Assembly: GCA_037131065.1 (NCBI GenBank)
Contig: JBAXRT010000001.1
Location: 22,385-86,384 of the forward strand
Length of the DNA stretch: 64,000 nucleotides
Source: JBAXRT01 sp037131065
GTDB lineage: Bacteria; Bacteroidota; Bacteroidia; Bacteroidales; FEN-979
Reading direction: 5' to 3'
The notes under the pieces were generated by a model, which was not told the origin of the DNA, did no database searches, and worked only from the letters and a program-made list of their open reading frames with translations. Positions 8,223 to 17,043 of this stretch are shown here, one piece after another. The position numbers were made by a program, and so were the translations under genes. How positions within the stretch are numbered: the first letter of the stretch is position 1; each line of letters begins with the position of its first letter.

Positions 8223-8454
8223 TGGATTGAAATCGGTTGACGATTATTTTTGCCTTTAGGATATCATCCCTTTTTACATGAACTTCAATATCGCCGAAAC
8301 TCAGGTATGAGGAGTCCTGCTTATTGATAACGATTGCCGGGATTTCTTCTGCTTCAAGCAGATCTTTCAGCATCTCTGCCTGGTACAACTGGGAGGTGCT
8401 GAATGCAGATTCCCAGTGTTCTTTATCGGGGTCACTTATCGAACGTAGCATCAT
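8215..8454 (-). CDS. DUF2007 small protein
   Basis: A 79-residue protein of the DUF2007 family (putative signal-transducing protein; function unproven). Seen: WESAFSTSQLYQAEMLKDLL, then AIVINKQDSSYLSFGDIEVHV, the ferredoxin-like half-repeat typical of the family. It overlaps both neighbours, the LUD gene by 23 bases and cdsA by 8 bases, which makes translational coupling in the operon very likely. Confidence 0.8.
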   Translation of the reverse strand: MMLRSISDPDKEHWESAFSTSQLYQAEMLKDLLEAEEIPAIVINKQDSSYLSFGDIEVHVKRDDILKAKIIVNRFQSNE

Positions 8455-9085
8455 CGATCAGGAATACATAAAATTCCTTTGGTCCATGGGCGCCCATAAC
8501 GATCGTCTTTTCAATATCGGCGGTTCTGCTCGGGCCGGTGATCAAAGATATCATAGAGGGGAATTGATCCTGGTACTTTTTTCTGACATTCTGAAGCGCC
8601 TGCTTCAGGTCAGGGACAAGCTGAGAGATAAAACCAACAACCAGGTGGATTTCGGGATAAACCACGATCTTGCGGCCGGGGTTCATCTTTGTGGAGACCA
8701 TCACGGATCCGGTCCTTGCGATAAGATACTCGCAGCCGGTAATCCCGATCCGGGCATCCAGGATATTGGCATGATCCGATTCAAATGGAATGCCTGCCAA
8801 ACGGAGCAGTTGTTGGATTGCAGGGTCTCCGCAGAAAAGCAACGGCCAGTCCTTTTCGAGAATAAATGATTTTAGTATGCCAAGGAATTCATCATTGCTT
8901 TCACAGTAGACAAATTTTCCTGAGATTTTGATCAGCTCCTGTGCAAAGGCGACATCCAGTGGCTCGGTCATCCCGGTATAGATCGGCGATTCCTGGTCGA
9001 GAACAGGATATGGAGGACCCGTCTTTTCAATCAGGGCATCCCTTACCTTTTTCAGGACCTTTTCTCGCGAAGTGCTCTCTTCCAT
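8432..9085 (-). CDS. LUD-domain protein (LutC/YkgG type)
   Basis: A 217-residue LUD-domain protein. In LutABC the LutC subunit takes part in lactate oxidation, but here no LutA or LutB lies nearby. Bacteroidota commonly keep this lone copy next to ftsH, so its job may differ. Recognised from ARTGSVMVSTKMNPGR and the C-terminal ITGPSRTADIEKTIVMGAHG block, which is diagnostic of the family. It starts 10 bases after ftsH and overlaps the DUF2007 gene. Confidence 0.85.
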   Translation of the reverse strand: MEESTSREKVLKKVRDALIEKTGPPYPVLDQESPIYTGMTEPLDVAFAQELIKISGKFVYCESNDEFLGILKSFILEKDWPLLFCGDPAIQQLLRLAGIPFESDHANILDARIGITGCEYLIARTGSVMVSTKMNPGRKIVVYPEIHLVVGFISQLVPDLKQALQNVRKKYQDQFPSMISLITGPSRTADIEKTIVMGAHGPKEFYVFLIDDATFDK

Positions 9086-9095
9086 GAGGGGAGGA

Positions 9096-11216
9096 TCAGT
9101 TAGATTCTTTTCCGGGAGATAGCTCCGGTTGTTCTTTTACTTGTTCTTCAATGGGAGTTGCAGGAGGTTGGGTTGACTCAGGGCGGTGGGCAGTTCCCGA
9201 GAGGTATTTTTTATCCTCTTCCTTATCCCATGGCCGTTTTCCGAAGATGGTCTCCAGGTCTTCCCTGAAGATGACTTCGCGCTCCAGGAGGAGGTTTGCC
9301 AGTTTTTCCAGCTTCTCTTTGTTTTCCAGGATGATCTTCTTAGCCCGGAGGTATGCCGATTCTATGATCTCCCTCACCTCGTGGTCGATCACCTCAGCGG
9401 TTTTTTCACTGTATGGCTTCTGGAATGCAAACTCATTCTGGCCGGAGGAATCGTAATAGCTTATATTCCCGATCTCCTTGTTGAGGCCGAAGTAAACCAC
9501 CATGGCAAAGGCTTGTTTGGTCACCTTTTCCAGGTCGTTCAGTGCGCCGGTTGAAACTTTATCGAAATAGACCTCCTCAGATGCTCTTCCTGCAACGGCA
9601 GCGGTAATTTCATCATACATTTGTTCATAGGTCGTTATCTGACGTTCTTCCGGCAGGTACCAGGCAGCACCCAGGGCTTTGCCGCGAGGAACGATCGTGA
9701 CTTTCACCAGCGGATGGGCATGTTCAAGCAGCCAGCTAACGGCGGCATGGCCTGATTCATGGTAAGCGATCACCTTCTTTTCGTGGGCTGAAATGATCTT
9801 GTTCCTTTTTTCCAGTCCGCCGATGATCCGGTCGATGGCATCCAGGAAATCCTGTTTCCCGATGATAATTTTGTTCTTCCGGGCAGCGATGAGGGCAGAT
9901 TCATTGCAAACATTGGCAATGTCAGCGCCTGAAAAGCCGGGGGTCTGACGTGCCAGGAAATCGACATCCACCTGGTCATCCAGTTTTAAAGGTTTGATAT
10001 GTACCTTAAAGATCGCCTTGCGCTCCTCAAGGTCCGGAAGTTCAATATAGATCTGGCGGTCGAACCGTCCTGCCCGCATAAGGGCCCGGTCGAGGATATC
10101 TGCACGGTTGGTTGCCGCCAGGATGATCACTCCGGCGTTGGTGCCGAATCCGTCCATCTCGGTGAGGAGCTGGTTCAGCGTGTTCTCACGTTCGTCGTTG
10201 GCGCCTGTGATGGCATTTCTGCCACGTGCGCGGCCAATGGCATCGATCTCATCGATGAAGATGATACACGGAGCCTTCTCCTTTGCCTGGCGGAAGAGGT
10301 CCCTCACACGGGATGCACCTACGCCGACAAACATCTCAACGAAATCGGAACCCGATATTGAAAAGAAGGGAACTTTTGCTTCACCGGCAACTGCCTTGGC
10401 AAGCAAAGTCTTACCGGTCCCCGGGGGACCTACCAGGAGGGCTCCTTTCGGTATCTTCCCTCCAAGGTTGGTGTATTTCGAAGGATTCTTAAGGAAGTCG
10501 ACTATCTCCATCACCTCAACTTTCGCCTCCTCCAGTCCCGCCACATCATTGAAGTTGATGCTGACGCTGGTATCCTTGTCAAACAAAGTGGCCTTCGATT
10601 TTCCAATGTTGAAGATCTGGGATCCTCCGCCGCCACCGCCCCGGCTCATGAAACGCATGATCAGGAACCATACGCCGACCAGGATGATGATTGGCAGAAG
10701 GTAACTGAAAATATCTCCGAAAATATCTTTTCTTGTATCTGTCGACGGGGGGTAGGGGTACTGTTTTTTAAATTCTGTGATCTGTAACGCCGGAACGCTG
10801 TCGCGTTTCATCCTTGCCAGCACGCTGTCACGTGCATCCTTAAGCAAGCCGTGAAAGATCTCTTCAGAACCGATCTGGTAAAAAAACTGCGGACTGCTTC
10901 CGGAGGATGAACCGAAATTTTTCTTCCTGAAATCCTTGAAAGCGGTATCCGACTGTATTTTGTCTTTCTTGATGTAAATTTCCGCCTTCTCCTTGTTGAT
11001 GATCACGATCTTTTCAACATCCTGGTTCGAAAGCATCTCCTCCAGGCGCGGCCAGTTGGTCTCTTTTACAGGGTTGGAATAGTTGAAATACTGGATCGCA
11101 ATGAACACGATGGCAAGTATTGCATAGATCCAGTAAAAACTGAATTTCGGCCGCTTGCCCTTCGGTGAAATGAAGTTAGGAGAAAAGTTACTCTTTTTCT
11201 TATCTTTTTCTGCCAT
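9096..11216 (-). CDS. ftsH: ATP-dependent zinc metalloprotease FtsH
   Basis: Membrane-bound AAA+ protease that degrades unfolded and short-lived membrane and cytosolic proteins. The 706-residue protein has a helix at about 27-44, an extracytoplasmic segment, a second helix at 171-190, a Gly run (193-198), Walker A GPPGTGKT at 263-270, Walker B IIFIDEID (318-325), the second region of homology [18 protein letters not shown], and the zinc site HESGH at 486-490. The C-terminal tail is Pro/Glu-rich. The gene follows rsfS by 32 bases and leads the LUD-DUF2007-cdsA-psd string, so proteolysis and membrane-lipid synthesis are transcribed together. Confidence 0.98.
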   Translation of the reverse strand: MAEKDKKKSNFSPNFISPKGKRPKFSFYWIYAILAIVFIAIQYFNYSNPVKETNWPRLEEMLSNQDVEKIVIINKEKAEIYIKKDKIQSDTAFKDFRKKNFGSSSGSSPQFFYQIGSEEIFHGLLKDARDSVLARMKRDSVPALQITEFKKQYPYPPSTDTRKDIFGDIFSYLLPIIILVGVWFLIMRFMSRGGGGGGSQIFNIGKSKATLFDKDTSVSINFNDVAGLEEAKVEVMEIVDFLKNPSKYTNLGGKIPKGALLVGPPGTGKTLLAKAVAGEAKVPFFSISGSDFVEMFVGVGASRVRDLFRQAKEKAPCIIFIDEIDAIGRARGRNAITGANDERENTLNQLLTEMDGFGTNAGVIILAATNRADILDRALMRAGRFDRQIYIELPDLEERKAIFKVHIKPLKLDDQVDVDFLARQTPGFSGADIANVCNESALIAARKNKIIIGKQDFLDAIDRIIGGLEKRNKIISAHEKKVIAYHESGHAAVSWLLEHAHPLVKVTIVPRGKALGAAWYLPEERQITTYEQMYDEITAAVAGRASEEVYFDKVSTGALNDLEKVTKQAFAMVVYFGLNKEIGNISYYDSSGQNEFAFQKPYSEKTAEVIDHEVREIIESAYLRAKKIILENKEKLEKLANLLLEREVIFREDLETIFGKRPWDKEEDKKYLSGTAHRPESTQPPATPIEEQVKEQPELSPGKESN

Positions 11217-11248
11217 TCTGTCTGGTTACAAATTGTTAGCGGGTCTGA

Positions 11249-11626
11249 TTAATCCTGAAGGTTCATCTTCGTGATCTCTGCATCTGCCCATAATTGCTCA
11301 AGATTATAGAATTTCCTGCGCTCTTCCTGGAAGATGTGTACCACGACGTCGCTGTAGTCGATCAAAATCCATTCCGCATTTTCAAAACCCTCCTTGTGCC
11401 AGGGATTCAACCCTGTATTTTTCTTCACTTCACCAATCACATGGTCGGCCAGGGCCTCAACCTGTGTCCTGGAAGTGCCATGACAGATCACGAAGGCATC
11501 AGAGATCGTCCCGGGGAGTTTGGTAAAATCAAGAATGACCCCTTGCTTTCCTTTTTTATCAGCCATGGCATGGCTGACAGTTTCGATCAGGATTTCGCGC
11601 GGCCCTTTTTTTGGTTTCCTTGGCAT
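11249..11626 (-). CDS. rsfS: Ribosome silencing factor RsfS
   Basis: Binds ribosomal protein uL14 and blocks joining of the subunits when nutrients are short. The 125-residue protein shows the family core: VILDFTKLPGTISDAFVICHG, TSRTQVEALADHV, and WILIDYSDVVVHIFQEERR with the final NLEQLWADA. The N-terminus is basic (MPRKPKKGPRE). It is the first gene of the ftsH operon, an arrangement usual in Bacteroidota, with a -7-like TAATTTTG 22 bases upstream. Confidence 0.95.
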   Translation of the reverse strand: MPRKPKKGPREILIETVSHAMADKKGKQGVILDFTKLPGTISDAFVICHGTSRTQVEALADHVIGEVKKNTGLNPWHKEGFENAEWILIDYSDVVVHIFQEERRKFYNLEQLWADAEITKMNLQD

Positions 11627-11648
11627 CTGGTAATTCAGGATTAACTGA

Positions 11649-11656
11649 CAAAATTA
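11649..11656 (-). promoter_or_regulatory. -7 box upstream of rsfS
   Basis: TAATTTTG on the minus strand, matching TAnnTTTG, 22 bases before ATG 11626. No matching -33 element is visible. Confidence 0.35.
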
Positions 11657-11673
11657 GTAAAATAACCGACTGC

Positions 11674-12384
11674 TCAGAAATTAGGTTTGAGGGCATAATC
11701 CTTGTAGAATTCCGAGATGTGCTTTACCGCCTCTTCAGCAGTATCCACCGTTGTAAAAATCTCAAGATCTTCCCTGATGATGTTCTTCTCTTCCAGAAGC
11801 GTCGTATTGATCCATTCAATGAGTCCTTTCCAGTAATCTTTTACAACCAGGACAATGGGAAACCTTACAAGCTTATGGGTCTGGATCAGGGTGATGGCCT
11901 CGGTGAGTTCATCCAGTGTTCCGAACCCTCCCGGTAAGGCGATGAAACCCATGGAATAGCGCATGAACATCGTCTTCCTGACATAGAAATAATCGAAGTT
12001 GATCAGTTTGTTCCTGTCGATGAAGGGATTTGGATTTTGTTCAAAGGGTAGGTTGATGTTCAGACCCACTGACTTGCCTCCTGCAAAATGGGCTCCCTTG
12101 TTGGCTGCCTCCATGATGCCGGGTCCGCCGCCCGTGATGATCCCGAACCCGGCCTTCGTGAGCAGGTACGCAACCTCTTCCGTAAGTTTGTAATATTTGT
12201 GACCCTCTCTCGTCCTGGCCGATCCGAAGATGGAGACACAGGGTCCGATCTTGCTCAGCTTCTCGAAACCTTCAACCATCTCCGACATCACCTTGAAGAT
12301 TTCCCAGGTATCATAACTGATGGTTTCCGACCATGTTTTTGGCTGGAATGACTCTTTCAGCTTTTCTATTTCTTTAGTATCCAT
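11674..12384 (-). CDS. LOG-family Rossmann-fold protein (TIGR00730)
   Basis: A 236-residue nucleotide-binding protein of the LOG (lysine decarboxylase-like) family. Characterised members are cytokinin-riboside monophosphate phosphoribohydrolases that release the base from a nucleoside 5'-monophosphate; the natural bacterial substrate is often unknown. The motifs are intact: GGGPGIMEA at 85-93 and PGGFGTLDE at 151-159, which contain the catalytic and phosphate-binding residues. It lies between uvrA and rsfS with its own -7-like box TACCTTTG upstream. Confidence 0.88.
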   Translation of the reverse strand: MDTKEIEKLKESFQPKTWSETISYDTWEIFKVMSEMVEGFEKLSKIGPCVSIFGSARTREGHKYYKLTEEVAYLLTKAGFGIITGGGPGIMEAANKGAHFAGGKSVGLNINLPFEQNPNPFIDRNKLINFDYFYVRKTMFMRYSMGFIALPGGFGTLDELTEAITLIQTHKLVRFPIVLVVKDYWKGLIEWINTTLLEEKNIIREDLEIFTTVDTAEEAVKHISEFYKDYALKPNF

Positions 12385-12403
12385 AGTTGAATTACTGTGA
12401 AAT

Positions 12404-12411
12404 CAAAGGTA
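12404..12411 (-). promoter_or_regulatory. -7 box upstream of the LOG-family gene
   Basis: TACCTTTG on the minus strand fits TAnnTTTG and lies 19 bases before ATG 12384, in the short gap after uvrA. No -33 TTTG is seen at 18-21 bases. Confidence 0.4.
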
Positions 12412-12423
12412 AAAAATCTTCTG

Positions 12424-15264
12424 TTAAACTGACCGGAGAACATTTTTGAGGTATTGGGCTGTGAAACTTGTCTCGCAATGGCGGGTTATCTCCTCAGGCG
12501 TTCCCTGGCAGATGATCATTCCACCCTTTTCGCCCCCTTCAGGCCCCAAATCAATGATGTGATCGGCCATTTTGATTACCTCCATGTTGTGCTCAATCAC
12601 GAGCACCGTATTCCCTTTGGCTACCAGGATATTCAGGACACAGAGGAGTACCTTGACATCCTCGAAATGAAGCCCGGTCGTCGGTTCATCCAGGATGTAA
12701 AGGGTATTGCCGGTATCCGTTTTCGATAGTTCGGATGCCAGTTTTACTCGTTGCGCCTCACCACCTGAAAGTGTATTGGATTGCTGACCCAATGTGATGT
12801 ACCCCAGGCCAACATCGTTGAGGGTCCTGATCTTGTGAACGATCATCGGGATGTTCTCAAAGAACTCAACTGCCTGTTCGATTGTGAGATTAAGAACATC
12901 GTTGATCGACTTGCCCTTGTACCTTACCTCCAGTGTCTCCCGGTTATACCGGTGGCCATGGCAGCTTTCACAAAGGACATAGACATCCGGCAGAAAATTC
13001 ATCTCGATCACCCTGAGCCCGGCACCCTTGCAGGTTTCACAGCGGCCTCCCTTAACATTGAAGGAGAAGCGGCCGGGCTGGTAGCCACGGATCTTTGATT
13101 CGGGCAGCGAAGCAAAGAGTTTCCTGATCTCATCAAACACCTTGGTATAGGTTGCAGGATTCGAGCGGGGAGTCCGGCCGATGGGCGATTGGTCGATCTC
13201 GATTACTTTGTCGAGGTTCCTGATTCCTTCAAAGGAGCCATAAGGAAGGGGTTTTACCTCCGATTTGTAGAAATGATTGCTGAGGATAGGGTAGAGGGTT
13301 TCGTTGATCAGTGAAGATTTTCCGCTTCCTGAAAGTCCTGTGATACAGATCAGTTTCCCAAGGGGTAGGACCAGGTCCACATTTTTCAGGTTGTTACCTG
13401 TAGCCCCTTTCAGCACAACCTGTTTCCCATTCCCCTCCCTTCGGACTTTCGGAACGGCGATCTTTCTTTTTCCGCTGAGGTATTGACCTGTCAGCTGGTC
13501 CGACTGCATGATCTTTTCGGGTGGTCCCTGGGCAACGATCCTCCCGCCATGTATCCCGGCGCCGGGACCTATGTCGATTACATAATCGGAGGCCAGTATC
13601 GTCTCCTGGTCATGCTCCACGACGATCACGGAGTTCCCAGCATCCCGCAGGCTCTTCAGGGCCCTTATCAACCTGAGTTTGTCATGCTGATGAAGCCCGA
13701 TGCTCGGCTCGTCGAGGATATAGAGCACACCCACAAGCTGGGAACCGATCTGGGTTGCGAGACGTATCCGCTGACTTTCACCCCCCGACAAACTTCTGGC
13801 TGTGCGGTTCAGGGTAAGATAGCCGATCCCGACATCAAGCAGGAACTGGATCCGGTTCCTGATCTCCCTGATGATCTCGAAGGCGATGGTTTTTTGTCTC
13901 TGGTCCAGGCGTTCAGGCAGCTTCTCAAACCAGGCAGAAAGTTTGACCAGGTCCATGTTTGCCAGTTCTGCAATGTTTTTTTCGTCGATCCGGAAAAAGA
14001 GCGACTCTTTTTTAAGCCGGTTCCCTAAGCAGTCGGGGCACACCAGCTTGTTCATGAAGCTGCCCACCCATTTCATGATTCCGGCCGGTGCTGCTTCGGC
14101 ATGCTGAGAATTGATGAAGCTTACGATCCCTTCAAAATTAAGTGCATAGGTGGAGGTGATCCCCAGGTAATCATTCTTCACCCGGAACACCTCGTCGGAT
14201 CCGTAAAGGATCACATTGATCGCCTGGTCGGGAATCTCCCCGATGGGGGTGTTCAGGTCGAAATGGTATTTCTCACCGATGGCCTCCATCTGTTTGAAGA
14301 TCCAGCTGTTTTTATACTCCCCAAGGGGAACGATCCCGCCTTTCCTGATACTTTTCGACCTGTCGGGGATGATCTTATTGATATCGATCTCCGAGATCGT
14401 GCCCAGCCCGTTGCATTTAGGGCATGCGCCGTAAGGTGAATTGAAGGAAAAACTGTTTGGTTCGGGTTCTTCATAAGATAAACCGGAAGAAGGACACATC
14501 AGGAGCCTGCTGTAATGGCGGGGTTTATCCTCCTCCTCCCCAAGTACCATCAGCGTCCCTTTCCCATGCCGCATGGCAAGGTTGATCGACTGGGTAAGGC
14601 GATTGCGTGATTCGGTTTTTACGGCTACCTGGTCAACCACAATCTCAATATCATGGACTTTATAGCGGTCGAGTTGCAGACCGTGGCTTATCTCACGGAT
14701 CTCGCCGTCGATCCGCACATTCAGGAAGCCCTGCTTGCGGACCTGTTCGAACAGTTCCCTGTAATGACCCTTTCTGCCTTTCACTACCGGGGCGAGGATA
14801 AAGAGAACAATCCCGGGAAACTGGCTGAAGACAAGGTCGGTGATCTGTTGTTCGGTGTAACGAACCATCTTCTCACCGGTTTCGTATGAAAATGCCTCGG
14901 CGACCCTTGCATACAGGAGTCGCATAAAGTCGTAAACCTCGGTGATGGTTCCTACCGTTGAGCGCGGATTCCTGCCCGTAGATTTCTGTTCGATGGAGAT
15001 CACGGGACTCAGTCCGCTGATCTTGTCAACATCCGGGCGTTCCAGATTCCCGATGAACTGGCGGGCATAAGCGGAGAAGGTCTCCATGTAACGCCGCTGT
15101 CCCTCCGCATAGATCGTGTCGAAGGCAAGGGAAGATTTACCGCTGCCGCTGAGCCCGGTAAAAACGACCAGCTTGTTGCGGGGAATGGTGAGTTCGAAAT
15201 TTTTCAGATTGTGAACCCTGGCACCATAAACTTCAAGATTCTCTTCCACAGCAGGTAAGGGCAT
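12424..15264 (-). CDS. uvrA: Excinuclease ABC subunit UvrA
   Basis: DNA-damage recognition ATPase of nucleotide excision repair. The 946-residue protein has two ABC domains: Walker A GLSGSGKS at 37-44 and a second GLSGSGKS in the C-terminal half, two LSGGE signature motifs, and DEP Walker B motifs. The second zinc finger is complete (CETCKGAG and CESCHGHR). The first is not: C257 is followed by PSS, so S260 replaces the second cysteine, while C281 and C284 remain. To my recollection this is common in Bacteroidota UvrA. The gene starts 9 bases after the lytic transglycosylase gene and is probably co-transcribed with it. Confidence 0.98.
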   Translation of the reverse strand: MPLPAVEENLEVYGARVHNLKNFELTIPRNKLVVFTGLSGSGKSSLAFDTIYAEGQRRYMETFSAYARQFIGNLERPDVDKISGLSPVISIEQKSTGRNPRSTVGTITEVYDFMRLLYARVAEAFSYETGEKMVRYTEQQITDLVFSQFPGIVLFILAPVVKGRKGHYRELFEQVRKQGFLNVRIDGEIREISHGLQLDRYKVHDIEIVVDQVAVKTESRNRLTQSINLAMRHGKGTLMVLGEEEDKPRHYSRLLMCPSSGLSYEEPEPNSFSFNSPYGACPKCNGLGTISEIDINKIIPDRSKSIRKGGIVPLGEYKNSWIFKQMEAIGEKYHFDLNTPIGEIPDQAINVILYGSDEVFRVKNDYLGITSTYALNFEGIVSFINSQHAEAAPAGIMKWVGSFMNKLVCPDCLGNRLKKESLFFRIDEKNIAELANMDLVKLSAWFEKLPERLDQRQKTIAFEIIREIRNRIQFLLDVGIGYLTLNRTARSLSGGESQRIRLATQIGSQLVGVLYILDEPSIGLHQHDKLRLIRALKSLRDAGNSVIVVEHDQETILASDYVIDIGPGAGIHGGRIVAQGPPEKIMQSDQLTGQYLSGKRKIAVPKVRREGNGKQVVLKGATGNNLKNVDLVLPLGKLICITGLSGSGKSSLINETLYPILSNHFYKSEVKPLPYGSFEGIRNLDKVIEIDQSPIGRTPRSNPATYTKVFDEIRKLFASLPESKIRGYQPGRFSFNVKGGRCETCKGAGLRVIEMNFLPDVYVLCESCHGHRYNRETLEVRYKGKSINDVLNLTIEQAVEFFENIPMIVHKIRTLNDVGLGYITLGQQSNTLSGGEAQRVKLASELSKTDTGNTLYILDEPTTGLHFEDVKVLLCVLNILVAKGNTVLVIEHNMEVIKMADHIIDLGPEGGEKGGMIICQGTPEEITRHCETSFTAQYLKNVLRSV

Positions 15265-15273
15265 TGGCAGTAG

Positions 15274-16281
15274 TTAATTCATCGAATTGATCTTCAGAGT
15301 GTCATGGAAAAAGGTTTCCCGCTGAGGCACCTTTTTCATCAGGTTCTCGTAAAGGAGTGCACCCGGATCCCTGGGGATTTTCAGGGTGTAGATCTTACCG
15401 GATTTATTCGGCAACATATAGCTCTGGATCCAGGGGTTGAGCTCCCGAAGCACACGGTAATTGGTCTTCAGCGTAAGGGCGAGGGCTGGAAGATCCTTTA
15501 CGGTACTGTCGATGGTCACCAGTTTTGTCGATACCTGGGGATAGAAGTCCTGTTCAATAGTATAAAATCCATACCTGACGGGGTTATTATAGACCTGCTT
15601 GATGGCAATGATCCTGAACAGGTAACGTGAGGTCTCCTCATTAAGATAGAGATCGTAATAGTTTGATACTTTTTGCTTCTGAAGCGCTTTGGCGATGCCA
15701 TCCGGACCCCGGTTGTAGGCGGCGGCGACCAGCGTCCAGTTTTTATATTGCTTCCAGCCATCCTTGAAATATTCACAGGCTGCCTGTGTTGCCTTTTCCA
15801 TGTTATATCTTTCGTCAACATCCGGGTTGATCTCCAGTCCGTAATTCTGGCCAGTGGCCTTGAGAAATTGCCAGGGCCCCTCGGCGCCTGCAGGTGAAGT
15901 AACATTCCCCAGATTGCTCTCGGCTACGGCAAGGAATTTGAAATCATCTGGAATACCGTTTTTCTTCAGGATCGGTTCGATAACAGGAAACCAGCGGTAG
16001 GCGCGCTTGAACATTTGAAGAGTGGAAGAGTGCATGAAGGTGCCTGCCATGATCTCACGCTCCATCGCCTCCCTGACATAATACAGGTTCATCGGAACCT
16101 CTTCCCCGGCAAAAGTTATCTTCACGGGAACCTCCGGTACAAATACCTTCGTGTATTTGCGGAAAAGTTTGTGGTATGCCTCATCAATCGTATTGTTATC
16201 CGGGATCATGGCAAAAACGAAGATCACCAGTACAATGCCCATCACCACTCCGGTGGCCAGGTACCCGATTCTGTTTTTCAT
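15274..16281 (-). CDS. Membrane-anchored lytic transglycosylase with LysM-like C-terminus
   Basis: Cleaves peptidoglycan glycan strands, in the MltD/Slt manner. ATG 16281 is chosen because it opens a signal-anchor (MKNRIGYLATGVVMGIVLVIF). The frame is open 26 codons further upstream, but that stretch is encoded by the GCAGTCT repeat and reads as low-complexity CRLQTAD. The 335-residue protein has the SLT domain: catalytic Glu in AVAESNL, GPWQFLKATGQNYGL, and AAAYNRGPDGI. Near the C-terminus LPALALTLKTNYRVLRELNP looks like one LysM peptidoglycan-binding unit. uvrA follows 9 bases downstream. Confidence 0.88.
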   Translation of the reverse strand: MKNRIGYLATGVVMGIVLVIFVFAMIPDNNTIDEAYHKLFRKYTKVFVPEVPVKITFAGEEVPMNLYYVREAMEREIMAGTFMHSSTLQMFKRAYRWFPVIEPILKKNGIPDDFKFLAVAESNLGNVTSPAGAEGPWQFLKATGQNYGLEINPDVDERYNMEKATQAACEYFKDGWKQYKNWTLVAAAYNRGPDGIAKALQKQKVSNYYDLYLNEETSRYLFRIIAIKQVYNNPVRYGFYTIEQDFYPQVSTKLVTIDSTVKDLPALALTLKTNYRVLRELNPWIQSYMLPNKSGKIYTLKIPRDPGALLYENLMKKVPQRETFFHDTLKINSMN

Positions 16282-16321
16282 AAGTAGTTCCTTAGTCTGA
16301 TTCCATTTCCTTAAGAAGTCC

Positions 16322-16349
16322 GCAGTCTGCAGTCTGCAGTCTGCAGCCA
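16322..16349 (+). repeat. GCAGTCT heptamer tract
   Basis: Three perfect tandem GCAGTCT units and a fourth degenerate one (GCAGCCA). The tract lies just upstream of the lytic transglycosylase start and directly before the AAATCNN/CGTCAYT tract, so three different heptamers stand side by side. Confidence 0.9.
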
Positions 16350-16357
16350 GCAATACC

Positions 16358-16415
16358 AAATCTAAAATCTAAAATCTTAAATCAATTCGTCACTCGTCAA
16401 TAGTCATTCGTCACT
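16358..16415 (+). repeat. compound heptamer tract, (AAATCNN)4 - 2 bases - (CGTCAYT)4
   Basis: AAATCTA, AAATCTA, AAATCTT and AAATCAA (16358-16385), then TT, then CGTCACT, CGTCAAT, AGTCATT and CGTCACT (16388-16415). Order, orientation and the 2-base joint are the same as in the tract inside the gene at 1990-2075. It fills the gap between rfbC and the lytic transglycosylase gene. Confidence 0.9.
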
Positions 16416-16417
16416 GG

Positions 16418-16960
16418 TTAAAACGGCGAAACAAAATCCCTGAACAGCGGCGACACTTTGTCTTTTTCCGAGATCACAGGTTCTGCAATTCCCCAGTCTA
16501 TTCCGAGATCCGGATCAGACCAGAGAATACTCCCTTCCGAAGGCTTGTTATATACATTTGTGCATTTGTAGAAAAAGATCGTGTCATCCTCCAGGGTAAC
16601 AAATCCGTGGGCAAATCCCGACGGGATCCAGTACATCCATTTGTTTTGTCCCGATAAAACGATCGATTCCCATTTTCCGTATGTGGAAGAGTTTTTCCTG
16701 ATATCGACTGCCACATCGAGGACGGACCCGCGCATCACGCGGACCAGCTTACCCTGATCATAGGGCGGGGCCTGGAAATGAAGTCCCCTCAACACACCCT
16801 GTTTTGATTTAGATTCATTGTCCTGGACAAATCTCAGATCCAGGCCATGCTTCAGCAACCGGGCATGGTTGTAGGATTCAAAGAAATATCCCCGTTCATC
16901 CTCAAACACATCAGGCTTGATGATCAGCAAGCCCTCCAGTGGCGTCTTTATTATCTCCAT
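16418..16960 (-). CDS. rfbC: dTDP-4-dehydrorhamnose 3,5-epimerase
   Basis: Third enzyme of dTDP-L-rhamnose synthesis, a cupin epimerase. The 180-residue length is standard. Conserved blocks are visible: ERGYFFESYN, the QDNESKSKQGVLRGLHFQ segment with the catalytic His, WIPSGFAHGFVTLED, and FFYKCTNVYNKPSEG with the catalytic Tyr region. The rfbA, rfbB and rfbD partners are not in this window, so the gene is separated from the rest of its pathway. It is flanked on both sides by repeat-filled gaps. Confidence 0.95.
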   Translation of the reverse strand: MEIIKTPLEGLLIIKPDVFEDERGYFFESYNHARLLKHGLDLRFVQDNESKSKQGVLRGLHFQAPPYDQGKLVRVMRGSVLDVAVDIRKNSSTYGKWESIVLSGQNKWMYWIPSGFAHGFVTLEDDTIFFYKCTNVYNKPSEGSILWSDPDLGIDWGIAEPVISEKDKVSPLFRDFVSPF

Positions 16961-16968
16961 TGTTCGAT

Positions 16969-17033
16969 AATTTGAAAATTTGAAAATTTGATGATGTGAA
17001 GATGAATTTTCAAATCTTCAAATCTTCAAATTC
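16969..17033. repeat. imperfect inverted repeat built from octamers (ATTTGAAA / CAAATCTT)
   Basis: Left arm from 16969: three tandem ATTTGAAA-like units. Right arm 17005-17033: tandem CAAATCTT units. The right arm is nearly the reverse complement of the left, with A/G differences, giving a possible AT-rich stem of about 22-25 pairs. It lies between lpd and rfbC; there is no T-run, so it is not a normal terminator. Confidence 0.65.
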
Positions 17034-17043
17034 ATTGAATAGT

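Noticed and set aside
9999..10704. Open frames antisense to ftsH
   Set aside because: They are codon-usage shadows of a strongly conserved gene and show no domain.
16282..16359. In-frame upstream extension of the lytic transglycosylase gene
   Set aside because: It is encoded by the GCAGTCT heptamers and reads as CRLQTAD-type low complexity; the signal-anchor starts at 16281.
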